Part shown: piece after piece, positions 8,459 through 18,632 of the stretch | How positions within the stretch are numbered: the first letter of the stretch is position 1 | Layout: every line of letters begins with the position of its first letter | Origin: Paulinella micropora | Lineage: Eukaryota; Cercozoa; Imbricatea; Euglyphida; Paulinellidae | Reading direction: 5' to 3' | DNA length: 64,000 nt | NCBI GenBank assembly: GCA_019918135.1 | Contig: WBZZ01003223.1 | Location: 122,001-186,000, forward strand | Notes under the pieces: model-generated | The model's input: only the letters and a program-made list of their open reading frames with translations | Database searches by the model: none | What the model was told of the DNA's origin: nothing | Position numbers and translations under genes: made by a program

Positions 8459-10582
8459 TCACGCTTCTTCGAGGCCGGCCTCGCCGCCGGTTCGACAGAC
8501 GCCGGAGCCGGACGACAGAGGCCCAGCGCAAACAGCTCCGCGCTGCCGTCCTGGTTGCACGCGGTCAATTCGATTGGCTCCAGCTTCTTCCAGTACACAG
8601 GAGCCGACAACAACGAGATCTCCACGCTGCGCTTTTCTTGCAGCGCTTGTACTAGCCAGCGCTTGCAGAGGTCGAACCGGCAGATGGTGCACGGACCTGT
8701 TCCCTGGCCTCCAGCTTTTCGGCGGCGCTGGGGACCGTTTGCACCGGGTACACACAAAACAAGCTCTGGTCACGCTGCAGGTACGTCGTCACCGCCCGCT
8801 GGCCCGAGGCCCTGCGCCACTTGCCGGGCAGCGCACCCTTGAGCTTCGCCTCCGCCCCGCGCAGCTGGAAATCCAGCTCGTTTGGGTACAAGCCCGCGTA
8901 ACACGTCATCGGGCTGTAGGGCACCGTAGTCGCAATAACCGTCGCCGCTTCCCGCGGGCCGCCGACGCGCTGCCCCCACACCTTGGCGGTTGGCTGCGCG
9001 TGTTGTGCCCGCAAGACGGTCCGCACGCTGCCCGGAAGAAGGTCCGCCGCCGGCGAACCGTCTTCCAGACAGTCTACCTGGCTCCAGCGCCACAGCGCGT
9101 CCGCGAGGTAGTTCACCGGGCCGCTCGCGGTGTAGCGGCCGTCCTGTGGGTAGAAGGTAGCCGGCGCCACGGCAAGTGGCGTAGCCGGCGCCACGGCAAG
9201 TGGCGTAGCCGGCGCCACGGCAAGTGGCAGGTACAGCTGCCCGCTGCCCTTGTCCCGCAGGAGCCGCAGATGGCACTCCTCGACTTCCGACAAGGACCCG
9301 TACTCGGGCGCTACGGCGCGGTAGAAGTGCGGCTTCTTCCGACGGTTCAGCCCCGGCAACAGCGGGTACGCGGTCAGGCCCGGCCGTCGTGGCCCGTTCG
9401 CACCCTGCAACAAGAAAGCGTCGCGTGCACGGGTCTGCGGCGCTACCAGCACGGGGCACAGGGCTACGGTCAGCGCCTGCAGCGCCAGCGAAAGAAAGTC
9501 CAGGACCGAGCTGTTAATCTGGACCGTAGCCCACAGGCGAGTGTACTGGTACAGCACCGCCAGCCAGCGCTGGCGCGCTATTGGCGGCAGCCCCGCGTCG
9601 ATGAGCTGGTGGTGCAGCGCTGTTATTGGTTCCAGCAGCACGCCGAGGATGTTCCGGCGCTGGTGGCCGGTGACGACGGTAGCCTCCAACGCCGCCGCGG
9701 CCGCCTGCAGGCACACCGAGACCACGTACAGCGCCGAGTACACGGCGTGCACTTCTGCACGCTTTCACGCGCTGTGGCCGGCAGTTCGTTGGACAACTGC
9801 GGCAGCGCCACGGTCGCGGCGGTGTCCTGCACCACGCGCCGCAGCTGGCCCAAACTCTTAGAGGTCAACAGCCCCTGGATGACGTGCTCGAAGCGCTGGT
9901 AGCGCGCCCGCGAGCCCTTGACTACCAAATGCGCAACGGCCGCATTGCCCTGGTGCGTCTTCTTCATCTTCTTCTTCTGCTGCACCCTCGGTTCTTCTTC
10001 TTCCGACGGTGCCACCGCCGGCCCCGGAGCCACCGTCGGGACGGGCTCTAGCCAACGGTCTAGCTCCCGCAACTCCCGGCACAGGCGCGGGTACACGTCC
10101 AGGAAGGCCAGCAGGCCCAGCATTAGCGGGTCCCCCTCGCTGATCTCGTGGTCGGGCTCCATCGTGTGGTTGCGCTGCAGGCCTAGCACCAGCTGGTTGT
10201 ACTCCCGGCCGTACTCGGAGTTTACAGAGTGCAGCGCTTCTAGCACCAGCGCCAGTTTCTGCAAGAACTTGTGGAAGTCGCAGTGGTGGCTCACGACCGA
10301 AATTTCGTACGCACGCAACCTAGCCAGCACGCGCGCCAGTGACTGGGCCTCCCCGAACACTTCCTCTGCCTCTTGTTGCGCGAGCCACTGCTGGAACTCG
10401 GGCTTTGTCTGGACATTTTGCAGCAGCTCGCACGCCGTGGTTTGCCACAGGCCGACGGTGTCGGGGTGTGTGCTAGCCAGCGCTGCGTTTAATTGTTCCA
10501 GGTCCGTCACCAATTCACACAGCACACTCGAGGGCTCGGCCTGGTCTGGCTCGTAGACGATGCGTGGTCCGGCAGACTGCAT
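8459..10582 (-). pseudogene. Large unknown gene, array copy 1 (one or two breaks)
   Basis: Starts at 10582 (MQSAGPRIVYEPDQAE) downstream of a C-tract/CT-rich leader, and ends with GLEEA at 8459. The N-terminal half is helical (VTDLEQLNAALAST, LARVLARLRAYEISV, FLQKLALVLEALHSV). A Glu/Lys linker region follows, then a helical middle (ETVVTGHQ-like, LLEPITALHHQL) and a C-terminal part with a CTVCRFDLCKRWLV motif in the other copy. No family recognised. The reading frame is split in both units, here one or two times. A 24-bp triplication at 9157-9228 is present only in this copy. Confidence 0.65.
9157..9228. repeat. 24-bp unit repeated three times
   Basis: The 24-mer beginning GTAGCCGGCGCCACGGCAAG occurs three times head to tail, adding eight-residue repeats (PLAVAPAT) to the minus-strand gene. 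The second unit has a single copy at about 23799-23822, so the expansion is recent and specific to one unit. Confidence 0.9.
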
Positions 10583-11106
10583 TTGTCTCCCCCCTTCCAA
10601 TTGCAGAGACAACAAAACTTTGTCACAGGTCTCTCTCTCTCTGGCTCGCTGTCTCTCTCGTGGTGGCCTGGCCCCCCCCCGCGCCTTTTTCCCCCCCACC
10701 ACCAACCGCGGCCCCCCCCCCCCCCCCTGTGCAGCCACCCTTTTCTTCCTCCCTCTCCCCTCTGTTCGGGTTCACCTTCTCCCACCAAACAAGCTATGTT
10801 TTTTCCCCCTTGGCACTTTCGGCCTTTCATCATCTGCGGCCCCCCCCCCCCGCACCCGTTTTCCCTTCCATTCCGCGCGTTGCAAATGTTGTACTAGTCG
10901 ATTTTTTCCCTCAACGTTTTCTGGCCAGAGGGGAGGAGGGGGGGGGCCGAACAGCAAAAAAAAAAGAGAGAGAGAGGGAAGGCCGAGAAATGGAGGGGAG
11001 GGGAAGAAAAATTATAGGCTCCAAAAAAAAAGAAAAAAACTGGTTTTGTGCAGCCAAATGCCGACATTACGATGCTTTGGTGAACAAGGGCGAAACCAAG
11101 GACCTA
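10583..11106. promoter_or_regulatory. Divergent intergenic with CT-repeats and C-tracts, copy 1
   Basis: Separates the large minus-strand gene from the Cys-rich plus-strand frames. It holds a CTCTCTCTCT run near 10632, C-homopolymers near 10672, 10713 and 10842, a G-run near 10938 and a GAGAGAGAGA run near 10965. The frame of the next gene is open well before its first ATG and follows TGGTTTTGTGCAG, a plausible splice acceptor. Confidence 0.5.
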
Positions 11107-11406
11107 ATGTGTGCAATTTGCCTGTGCTTGGCGCAACATCGTACAGCACGGGTTGACAGTCGTTGTGAAGCCTGCTTTAAGCAAAACCAAGCGGCAGGGC
11201 GCCCTTGCGCAAATTGCCGGGGGGCCCGATGGCGGCCGCCAACCGCGATCGCCTTGCGGTACAGAACCTCACGATCCGTCCAACTGCGGCGCCACCTTCC
11301 GTCTCGGGGACAAGACGGTCTTGGCCGACAAGTGCCCCGTCCTCGCCGCCGCTACTGCAAGTACCACCAGGTTTGCCTGTGTCTGGATTCGCGATTTTGG
11401 GTATGA
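11107..11406 (+). CDS. Cys-rich zinc-binding-like protein, array copy 1
   Basis: 99 residues from the ATG at 11107: MCAICLC, RCEACFKQ, RPCANCRGARW, CKYHQVCLC. Four or more CxxC pairs spaced like a small treble-clef or RING-type zinc protein. Coding-like sequence extends upstream of the ATG, so the true start may be further 5'. A different frame (11111-11632) overlaps and continues. The second unit is identical here. Possibly a transcription or ubiquitin-related zinc protein; unproven. Confidence 0.5.
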   Translation: MCAICLCLAQHRTARVDSRCEACFKQNQAAGRPCANCRGARWRPPTAIALRYRTSRSVQLRRHLPSRGQDGLGRQVPRPRRRYCKYHQVCLCLDSRFWV

Positions 11407-11632
11407 TGGTTTTATAATTGCGGGAGCTGTCACCTTGTTTAAGAAAGATGTAGGTTCGGCCGCCTGCGACCCACATTGCTCTAATACAGCTGCGAAAGGT
11501 AGAAAACTAGTGGGCGAGACCTGCGAGTGCTGTGCAATGGATGCGGCATGCCGCAAGGGCTGGGAGTACGTAGGAGTGGTGGCCCGAGGAGGTAACGGAT
11601 GTCTGCAGTATTCCTTGCGCAAGCAACTCTAG
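11111..11632 (+). CDS. Cys-rich frame overlapping the zinc-like protein, array copy 1
   Basis: The second half of this frame looks coding (RFACVWIRDFGYDGFII, then ACDPHC, GETCECCAMDAACRKGW, GGNGCLQYSLRKQL) and is Cys-rich, whereas its first half looks like a shadow of the frame at 11107. It ends at 11632, with AATAAA at 11800. The opening codon is GTG; no ATG fits. It is likely the 3' part of the same locus as the 11107 frame or an overlapping gene. The second copy is at 25684-26205 and is nearly identical. Confidence 0.5.
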   Translation: MQFACAWRNIVQHGLTVVVKPALSKTKRQGALAQIAGGPDGGRQPRSPCGTEPHDPSNCGATFRLGDKTVLADKCPVLAAATASTTRFACVWIRDFGYDGFIIAGAVTLFKKDVGSAACDPHCSNTAAKGRKLVGETCECCAMDAACRKGWEYVGVVARGGNGCLQYSLRKQL

Positions 11633-11925
11633 ACTTTCTTTTTGCAGGTATCTAATGAGCCACACATATTTTTCCGCGCGTCTCCTGCTCGAACATCCGA
11701 GTGGGTTTGTTATAACATTAAAAAAAAGATATTTCTTGAAAACAACAAAGGGCGTCGCTGTCCAAGATTTTGCGCACACAAAAAAAGATTCTTTTACTGA
11801 ATAAAAAGTTTGTGTACCAAAAGCTGGCCGCGGGCTGAGGCGCGTGGGAAGACGTTTGGTGCGCCAAACCAGCCGCCGGCCAGCCACAACTTTAAAAAAA
11901 GTCTTTTAATAAAACGTGACTTACT

Positions 11926-12531
11926 TTATATTAACATTAGGCTTCGACGCCGGGGTTGGGGAGAGGCAAGGCCGGGTGCTTTTTTTTTGCGGTGTCTTTG
12001 TAAAAGGTAGTTTGCGTAATAAGGCTGGCCACAGTCTTTGCAGGCGTAAGGCCTCTCGAGCGTATGCTTCCGCCGCGTGTGCATGGTGAGGAGGGCTTGA
12101 TTAAAAAAGCCCTGTCCGCAGAAGTCACACACCCGAGACTTTTCTGCCAAATGCACGCGCCTGACGTGAACCCGCAGCTGAGCCGCAGCAGGAAAGGTGC
12201 GCGGGCAATGCTCGCAAGCAAAGGGCTTTTGTCCCGTGTGTCTTGGCAGGTGCAGTGCGCGTTGTTTGGCAAGCGCAAAGCTCTTGTCGCAATGTGGACA
12301 GGGGAAGGGTTTTTCGGCGGCGTGCACGCGTCGCCGGTGGACGGTAAGGTCGTAGGATCGTGTGAAGGCTCGGCCGCAGTCTCCGCAGACATGTTCTTTT
12401 CGTCGCGTGGCGGTGGTGGTGGGGCCAGCCTCCCCGCTGAAGGCTGGAATTGTTAACAGAGGCGAATTTGTCAGGGGCTCCAGCTCCGTCAAGGGCTCGA
12501 GCTCGAGCCAGTATTCGGGGGTGAGTTCCAT
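11926..12531 (-). CDS. C2H2 zinc-finger protein, five fingers, array copy 1
   Basis: The best start is the ATG at 12531 (MELTPEYWLELEPLTELEPL), since upstream is a C-tract leader. About 201 residues. An acidic, hydrophobic N-terminus, possibly a transactivation-like segment, precedes five C2H2 fingers: CGDCGRAFTRSYDL, CPHCDKSFALAKQ, CEHCPRTFPAAAQL, CDFCGQGFFNQALL and CKDCGQPYYANYLL, each followed by HxxxH. Linkers are TGQKPF or AEKPF types. The C-terminus is basic (RHRKKK, PQPRRRS). Likely a sequence-specific DNA-binding protein, perhaps a viral or host-gene regulator. The second unit's copy appears broken. Confidence 0.85.
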   Translation of the reverse strand: MELTPEYWLELEPLTELEPLTNSPLLTIPAFSGEAGPTTTATRRKEHVCGDCGRAFTRSYDLTVHRRRVHAAEKPFPCPHCDKSFALAKQRALHLPRHTGQKPFACEHCPRTFPAAAQLRVHVRRVHLAEKSRVCDFCGQGFFNQALLTMHTRRKHTLERPYACKDCGQPYYANYLLQRHRKKKAPGLASPQPRRRSLMLI

Positions 12532-12754
12532 CCTGCCGACCCTTTCCTTTTCTGTTTCGCTAGCGGACACAGAAAGACAGTGTGAGGGAGGGGGCGGGTG
12601 GCCCCCCCCCCTCTCTCGCACCCTTGGTACACGGGCGCACCGGCCCCCCCCCCCCCCCCACACACAGCGCCCCCCCCCCCTCTCCACAAACAGCCGCCTT
12701 TCCCTCCTCCCTCTGTTTTTTTCTTTTGGTGATCAAGCGGCAGAGACACTGCGC

Positions 12755-14513
12755 ATGTTAAAGATAATAATAAGAAAACTGTCCGCAATGAAAAAACGGT
12801 TCTGTCCGGGCTGCGACGGTATCAAAAGCCACAACGCTGCCGACAGCGTTGACGAGTGGCAGCAGGCACTGGAGTACCAGCTCCGAGGTCTTGGCCAGGA
12901 CGTGAGCACGCCAGATATCTGGGCTCCACTGCGGTACCGACGCGCCGAACACAAAAGAAACGTCTGTGACTGGTGGGGCAACGAGCTACAAGGCCCGGTG
13001 CTGCCCACGCTGGTCCCCCCCCCCAAGTACCTGGAACTCGCTAACGCAGGAGAAGCTCCGAGGGCTAGGTGATTTCAAGCTTAGGTTGGGGCCGGGCGAT
13101 TACGACGAGTTGGTACAAGTCCTCTTCAACGCGTTCGATAATGCTGAAGAAATAGAGCTACGGGGCCACGCTGATTTGCCATTCATCTGGTTAACACCAA
13201 CGAATAAAGTGAAGAGCGTGACGCTCACCGACTGCAACCAGGTAAATGTGCATCTGCCTGATTTCCACCATCTCGAAACCTTGCGGCTTGTTGGTACCGT
13301 TGGCGACATCTGGCTGCCCGAAGATTGCAAACTCTCGAAACTGACCCTTACCCAGCCTCGCTCTGCGAGGGCCGTCGTAACGCTTCATGGTACCGGCGGC
13401 TTTGCGGAGGGGCTCCAGGAGTTAGAGCTTCTCTTACCCTTGATGGCCAACGAAAATGACCCTCTAGAGGCTAATTTCGATGGCTGTCGCTGGTTTGTCA
13501 ATGCGACCTTAAAAGTGCTAAAGCTGCGTGCGAGCTATACTGCAAACCTGCGACTTGGCCTGGACAACGTGCAGCGAGAGCTGGTAAATAACTTGCATAG
13601 CAACAATGTGCCCGATATAATAACGGACTATCTTGCGCCCCGAGCGCCGAGATTCAACGGACAAACGCTGCTCTCTCTTCTGGGGCAGAGATTTTACGCT
13701 ATCCACGAAGTAGAATTAGAAGGTTTCTGGCTTAGCTCGGATGTGTTTCCGTGGCTGCAAACGAACTTGCGTGAATTGTGGCGTCTGCGGCTGTTTGATT
13801 GCAACTTACAACAGGAGGAAGTTACTAAATGGATACAAGGGTTGAAGTTACTAAATGGATACAGGGAGCTGTCTTTGAGGGGCTGTCGCTTCTTTGCCGA
13901 TGAAGAGTTAGAAGAGCTCTGCAAAGCGGAAACTGTGTTCAAGCTGCTACGACTGGATCTGCGCGGCACAGGAGTTCATGAGGCCAACGGGGTACAGAAC
14001 TTGCAAACACTAAGAGAACTACAAGTGCCGCGGCTGCCTAGCTTTTCAGCGGAAATGCCGAAACTGCATTCTCTGCGAGTGGAATACGAGTGCGAGGCTA
14101 AGGGCCTTCTACTAGTCTTTCAAAGGTGCCCAGGACTGCAAAATCTGCACGTCCGGATCCCGCGCCGCGTCGGCGGCGTCCTGTACGACGTCAGCGCAAT
14201 ATTTGAGCATAAAAGGTTTACCAGGCTGCGCGTGTACGATGGGGCCGACGGAAGCTTGAGCGGCAAGCTGGCTGTCGCACTGTACAAAGAAGCCAAGAGC
14301 TACAAAAACTCGTGGGGCTCCAAGTTGACGCTCGACCTGCGAGGCACGCAGTGGTCGGTATTGCAAAGTCTCGGAGTTTTGGACAACGCAGGACTGACCT
14401 GCCTGTTCGACCTGCCTGTTCGACCTGCCCACGAAGCCTGCGTCGCACAAGAGAGCCAAGCTCAAGGACACCGAAATCACACAAGTATAAAACAAAGAAG
14501 AACTGTTTTATAG
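12755..14513 (+). pseudogene. Large LRR protein, array copy 1 (about one break)
   Basis: Counterpart of the intact 585-aa gene at 27323. The start is the ATG at 12755. It has an N-terminal CPGCDG segment and then degenerate LRRs (LETLRLVGTVGDIWL, LRELWRLRLFDCNLQ, RELSLRGCRFFADEEL, LLRLDLRGTGVHEA). It appears broken about once relative to the other unit. A 20-base direct repeat (from about 13818 and 13844) lies inside the LRR part in both units. Confidence 0.8.
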
Positions 14514-14800
14514 TGTCACTGTTGCGCGATACTGACACACGGTCTGTGCCTGCCTTCTCTAGAAACGCTCTCGACCTGACATGCAGCCCTTTCTTCTGAC
14601 TGTGGCAAACAAACCATAGCCGTCTAGCAAAGTCTGCATTGTTCACAAGAAGTTAGCTACAAATTTCTAGCCCCCGGCGAAAAGAAAGGAAGCAAGTTGG
14701 ATATTTTCTTTTTGAAATCTGTAGTTTAATTTCTAGTCACAAAAAATTAAAGTCACCAGTGTCCTCAGCGAAATCGCGTGCTTTTAATTAAATCAGCGCT

Positions 14801-15463
14801 TTAGACCGTGTCGTCGGAGTCTGATTCGTCGCCCGTGCCCGGCGGCAGCTCGTGCAAGATTGCCGACGCAGTAGCAAGCGGCTTGTCCTTGATTTTCTCG
14901 TACTCGTGCTCCCACGCGTAGAAGACCTGGCAGCCGGCCGGCATTTTCTGTCGAAGGTAGTACATGCGGGCCATCGTCTCCCGGTGCAAATCTCGGTTGA
15001 GACGTCCACTGACAGGCGACCGGCCCTCGGCGTACTTGGGATGCCCGGGAGGAAAGCCGTGGTACGCGTTTCCGTGGTATTCGTACACACAGTTCCTTGC
15101 AGCGTCGTAGCCGTCCAACAGCAACTTCGTACCCGGGACTTGGGTTTCGGACCCCTGTAGCACACTAGTGCCGTTCACAAAGTGCTTGTGCTGGATCTGG
15201 CAGCCCAGCGCGTGTTCGAGCCTGTCCCACAACCTGCACGCCGCGATCGAGCAGCCGGCGGCTGGCTTAGGAATCAGCCCGCGTGCAAACGCGTGCTGTG
15301 CACACAGGCGCTTGGCGCGCCCCTGCTCATCCGCAAATTTTGCATGTTTTTTAGAGCCAGCTGGGCGCGGCACGCAGCGATTTTTTTTTCTCGAAGGACA
15401 TTTCGGCAACAACGAAATGTCAAAGGAAAATTTTCGGGGAAGGGCGGGCGGGCACAAGCACAA
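14801..15463 (-). CDS. Vsr/homing-type endonuclease domain protein, array copy 2
   Basis: Identical in protein to the copy at 203-865, including the YEYHG core, the LHRETMARM helix and the acidic tail. Again no ATG opens the frame. Identity across three copies indicates recent duplication or active homogenisation. Confidence 0.7.
   Translation of the reverse strand: MCLCPPALPRKFSFDISLLPKCPSRKKNRCVPRPAGSKKHAKFADEQGRAKRLCAQHAFARGLIPKPAAGCSIAACRLWDRLEHALGCQIQHKHFVNGTSVLQGSETQVPGTKLLLDGYDAARNCVYEYHGNAYHGFPPGHPKYAEGRSPVSGRLNRDLHRETMARMYYLRQKMPAGCQVFYAWEHEYEKIKDKPLATASAILHELPPGTGDESDSDDTV
15397..15421. repeat. Hairpin related to the 287-bp repeat family, copy 2
   Basis: Same perfect 9-bp stem and 7-base loop as at 799-823. 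Confidence 0.75.
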
Positions 15464-15498
15464 AGTGATAGTGGCCCCCCCCCTCCCCGTCTTTATTT

Positions 15499-16344
15499 TT
15501 GCTAGTAGACGGTGTCAGCGTGCGCGACCTGGCGACCAAACTAGCGGAACTGAATGCGACCGTGGCCGCGCAAAGCAATCATATCCGCGAGCTACAGGAA
15601 CTTGTGCGACGACTCGTGCGGCTAGAAGAACTGAACAACTCTGTCACCCAGCGCCACGAGCTGCCAGCGGCGCGCTCGCCCGTCGTCACCTTCCTGGAGT
15701 CGGGCTCGGGCGTGTTCCAGCTGTTGCCACAGACTAGATACCTTCGCGTGCGTCTGCTCGGAGGCGGAGGAGCGGGTGGTCCAGCTGGGCTATGTGGCTC
15801 TACCAGCCGAGGTGGTGATTCAGTGTTCGGCGAACTCGTGGCTGGGGGAGGCGGGGCGGGTGAAGGGTGGTATGAGAAATGTTCTGGCTGTGGACCACAA
15901 ACCGTAGACAGCTGTCGTGTTGGGTCCGGTGGACAAGTGGTGGCAGGTTTGCTAGCATTTCCAGGCACCGCCATTCTCGGTGATAGTGCCCCGAATGTGA
16001 ACTGCTTATATCAGAGCCTTAGAGAGGGGGCAGGCGCGAGGACACGATTTGGGGTGGGAGGGTGGTGTTACGATTTTTTCGACCCTGGCTGCGATCTACA
16101 AGCGGCCAATCTCACGGGCGCGGGAGGCGGCGGTGCACGTGGGGTCGATACTTTTTTATCTAAACCTTTCTACGGATCGGGCGGAGGCGCGGGCGGTTTT
16201 TTGGACGTGCTCATCTTGCAGCCCGCACGAAATTACACCTACGCGGTCGGCGCCGGAGGCAGCGTCAGCGGCCCGGCCCGAAGCTTGGTAACCTGTTACC
16301 GGAAGCCGGGGGCGGGCGGCTCTGGGTTTATCGAGGTTTCTTAG
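15499..16344 (+). CDS. Glycine-rich fibre-like protein, array copy 2
   Basis: Same coiled-coil plus glycine-rich protein as at 902-1747, without any internal methionine. The upstream C-tract has a different length here, so sequence upstream of the tract is read in another frame than in copies 1 and 3. That argues that the protein does not extend across the tract as one exon. Confidence 0.65.
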   Translation: MLVDGVSVRDLATKLAELNATVAAQSNHIRELQELVRRLVRLEELNNSVTQRHELPAARSPVVTFLESGSGVFQLLPQTRYLRVRLLGGGGAGGPAGLCGSTSRGGDSVFGELVAGGGGAGEGWYEKCSGCGPQTVDSCRVGSGGQVVAGLLAFPGTAILGDSAPNVNCLYQSLREGAGARTRFGVGGWCYDFFDPGCDLQAANLTGAGGGGARGVDTFLSKPFYGSGGGAGGFLDVLILQPARNYTYAVGAGGSVSGPARSLVTCYRKPGAGGSGFIEVS

Positions 16345-16575
16345 CTGTTTTAATGTCAGTCTTGAGACTTTCTCCTCTGTTTCGACAATTCTCTTAAAGA
16401 TATGTGCTAGCACTTAGCCAATCGCACTGTTGTTCTGACAAAAAATAGTACTTGCGCAACTGAAAAAAAAAGAGAAAAACCTTCGCTAGACTAGCTGTTT
16501 AAAAAAATTTAATGAGTCAGACGTTTTTGTTTCCGTCGTAAAAGCACGCTTGGAATAGTACCATTCCTTTTTCAA

Positions 16576-18132
16576 TCAACCAGCACCACGCACTCGCGCA
16601 GCGCTAATGCCATCATCACCGATTGTGTCGTACAAGCCTGCCAATTTCTGCCACGGCTGCGCACCGGCCCCCGGGGTCTGCCGGTCGTAGTACAAATAAA
16701 GCAACGATAAACCGGTCGGCCGCAACGGCGTGTGTCCTGCCTCGATGTCTGTTAGCAGGCGCTGCAGGCGCTCGAACCTAGACTGCAGCGGCGGGTTGTG
16801 CAGCACGCCATCCACCAGAAAGTAGTGTGGGTTGAAGCGGATGTACACAATTTTCATCTGTCTAAAGTTCTCGTTGGCCGCTAGCGCCGTGTTAATCTGG
16901 AGCATGCGCCCAAGTTCGCACCGGTACCGCCGGTGCGCAAACTCGTCGTTGCACAGCAGCAGCAGACATCTGCGGTCCGCGGGTAGCGACTGGAACTTAA
17001 GCAAATGAAAGTCGGGGCGCGCGCTGACAGTTCCAGTGAACTTTGGCGTAAGCTGGGAGTCGCAGTGCTTGTAGAAGATTGCGTTGGCAAAGTCGCGGTC
17101 GAAGGCCCAGCCCTTGGCCGCAAGAAATTCTGCTAGCTGCTGCTCGCTCTTGAAGCGTTGGGCGATGCCCTCGGTCGTGTGGCAGCGCTGCACATGATCG
17201 TCGAGCGATCGTGCTGTTGGACAGCGCGTCGTGCACGCGATCAGGCCCTGGGTACCGTCGTACTCGGCCGTGCTAAACGATGCAAAAGAACATAGGTGCT
17301 GCCAGCTTTTGCTCTCTTCGTGCCTCCGCTCGTGTCTTTTGAGATGGCAAGATCTTGTAAAACAATCACCACATTCAGTACATGTAAACGGCTTTTTGCC
17401 CGTGTGCGTCCGCATATGTTTTTGGAGAGTGCCAGATTCTGCAAAGCAACCACCACATTCAGTACAAGCGAACGGCTTCTCTCCCGAGTGCGTCCGCATA
17501 TGTCTTTTGAGATGGCTAGCTTGCACAAAGCGCTTGTCGCATTTAGTACACGCATAAGGTTTCTCGCCAGTGTGCGTCCGAACGTGCTCTTTTAGAGAGC
17601 CAGAGGTTGTAAAGCAACGGCCGCATTCAGTACACGCGAACGGCTTCTCTCCCGTGTGCGTCCGCACGTGGCTTTGGAGAGCGTCAGAGGTTGTACAGCA
17701 ATAGTCGCATTCAGTACACGCGTACGGTTTCTCGCCAGTGTGCGTCTGCATATGTCTTTTGAGAGCGCTAGATCCTGTAAAGCAACCGCCACATTCGGTA
17801 CATTGGTAGGGCTTCTCGCCAGTGTGCACGCGTTTGTGCTCTGTCAGCTGACTAGGTCTTGCAAAATGTTTGCCACATTCAGTACATGTATACGGTTTTT
17901 TGAAGACTTCGTCCAGCAGGCTTTTCTTCTTTTGGCGATTAACGAGCTCGTTCTCCGCACAAATTGGAGCGTCCACTTCACCAGTTGCTGAGTTGTCCGC
18001 CGTTACAGCGAGAGGTAGGGTATTCTGCTCTTGTTCATGTTGGCTTCGCTGTTGCTTATGCGGGCGCTGCTCTGCCTGCAACTCGTTTCTGTGCATGCAT
18101 TCTAGCCACAGCCTGGCGTGGCTGTCATCGTC
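16576..18132 (-). pseudogene. C2H2 zinc-finger / nuclease gene, array copy 2 (partial)
   Basis: Seven HTGEKP-linked C2H2 fingers, an eighth degenerate one (CTTRCPTARSLDDHVQRCH) and the nuclease-like domain (RPDFHLL, CNDEFAHRRYRCELGRM, YIRFNPHYF) are all open here. The 5' side stops at the array junction; the first in-frame ATG is 18096 (MHRNELQAEQ), so a 506-aa product starting there is possible. Convergent with the glycine-rich gene. Confidence 0.8.
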
Positions 18133-18344
18133 CCGAACGCGCGCCCTCGCTCGCGGCGTTCGGGGACCAGCTCTTCGTCAGCGGCTACGAGCACGGCCAC
18201 GTCCTGGCCTTCCGTGTGGCACCGTGGCCTGGCGGCCACTGTCGGCACCGCCAGGCGGCGACAAGTAGCAACCACGACCAAAAAGAAAACCAGAAGAAGG
18301 GCACTTCCTTTTCTGAAAAGGAGGGCCCCCCCCCCACGCGCCTG

Positions 18345-18403
<59 letters not shown>

Positions 18404-18632
18404 CCCCGCACTCTGGCTCACTCTTTCCCCCCGCCCCGCCATTGCCCCCGACACCTTTCGCTACAACTCTCGCCCTCCCCCCCTCCTCCACTCGCTCTCG
18501 GCACACCCCCCCCCCGTTCCTCTCACCTCCTCCTGGTCTATTTTCCTCTCCAAAACAGCCGCGCAACCCTGCACACTCCCCAACAAAAGGCCGGACATTA
18601 ACCAAAAAAAGGGGGGGGGAGGGACTTCTGCC
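18133..18632. other. Unit left edge and pyrimidine-rich leader, copy 2
   Basis: Counterpart of 3536-4016, but visibly diverged. It contains a CT dinucleotide run of about 50 bases (18349-18400) that is much shorter in copy 1, and C-homopolymers up to the gene at 18633. The frame with FGDQLFVSGYEHGHVLAF after the junction might be a gene fragment; no family assigned. Confidence 0.6.

Noticed and set aside
8574-9902. A 442-codon plus-strand frame opposite the large minus-strand gene
   Set aside because: Arg/Ala-rich shadow frame typical of GC-rich antisense; the minus-strand frame has the protein-like composition and the helices.
18349-18400. CT-run frames encoding Leu-Ser or Arg-Glu repeats
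   Set aside because: Translation of a dinucleotide repeat that is much shorter in the other unit.
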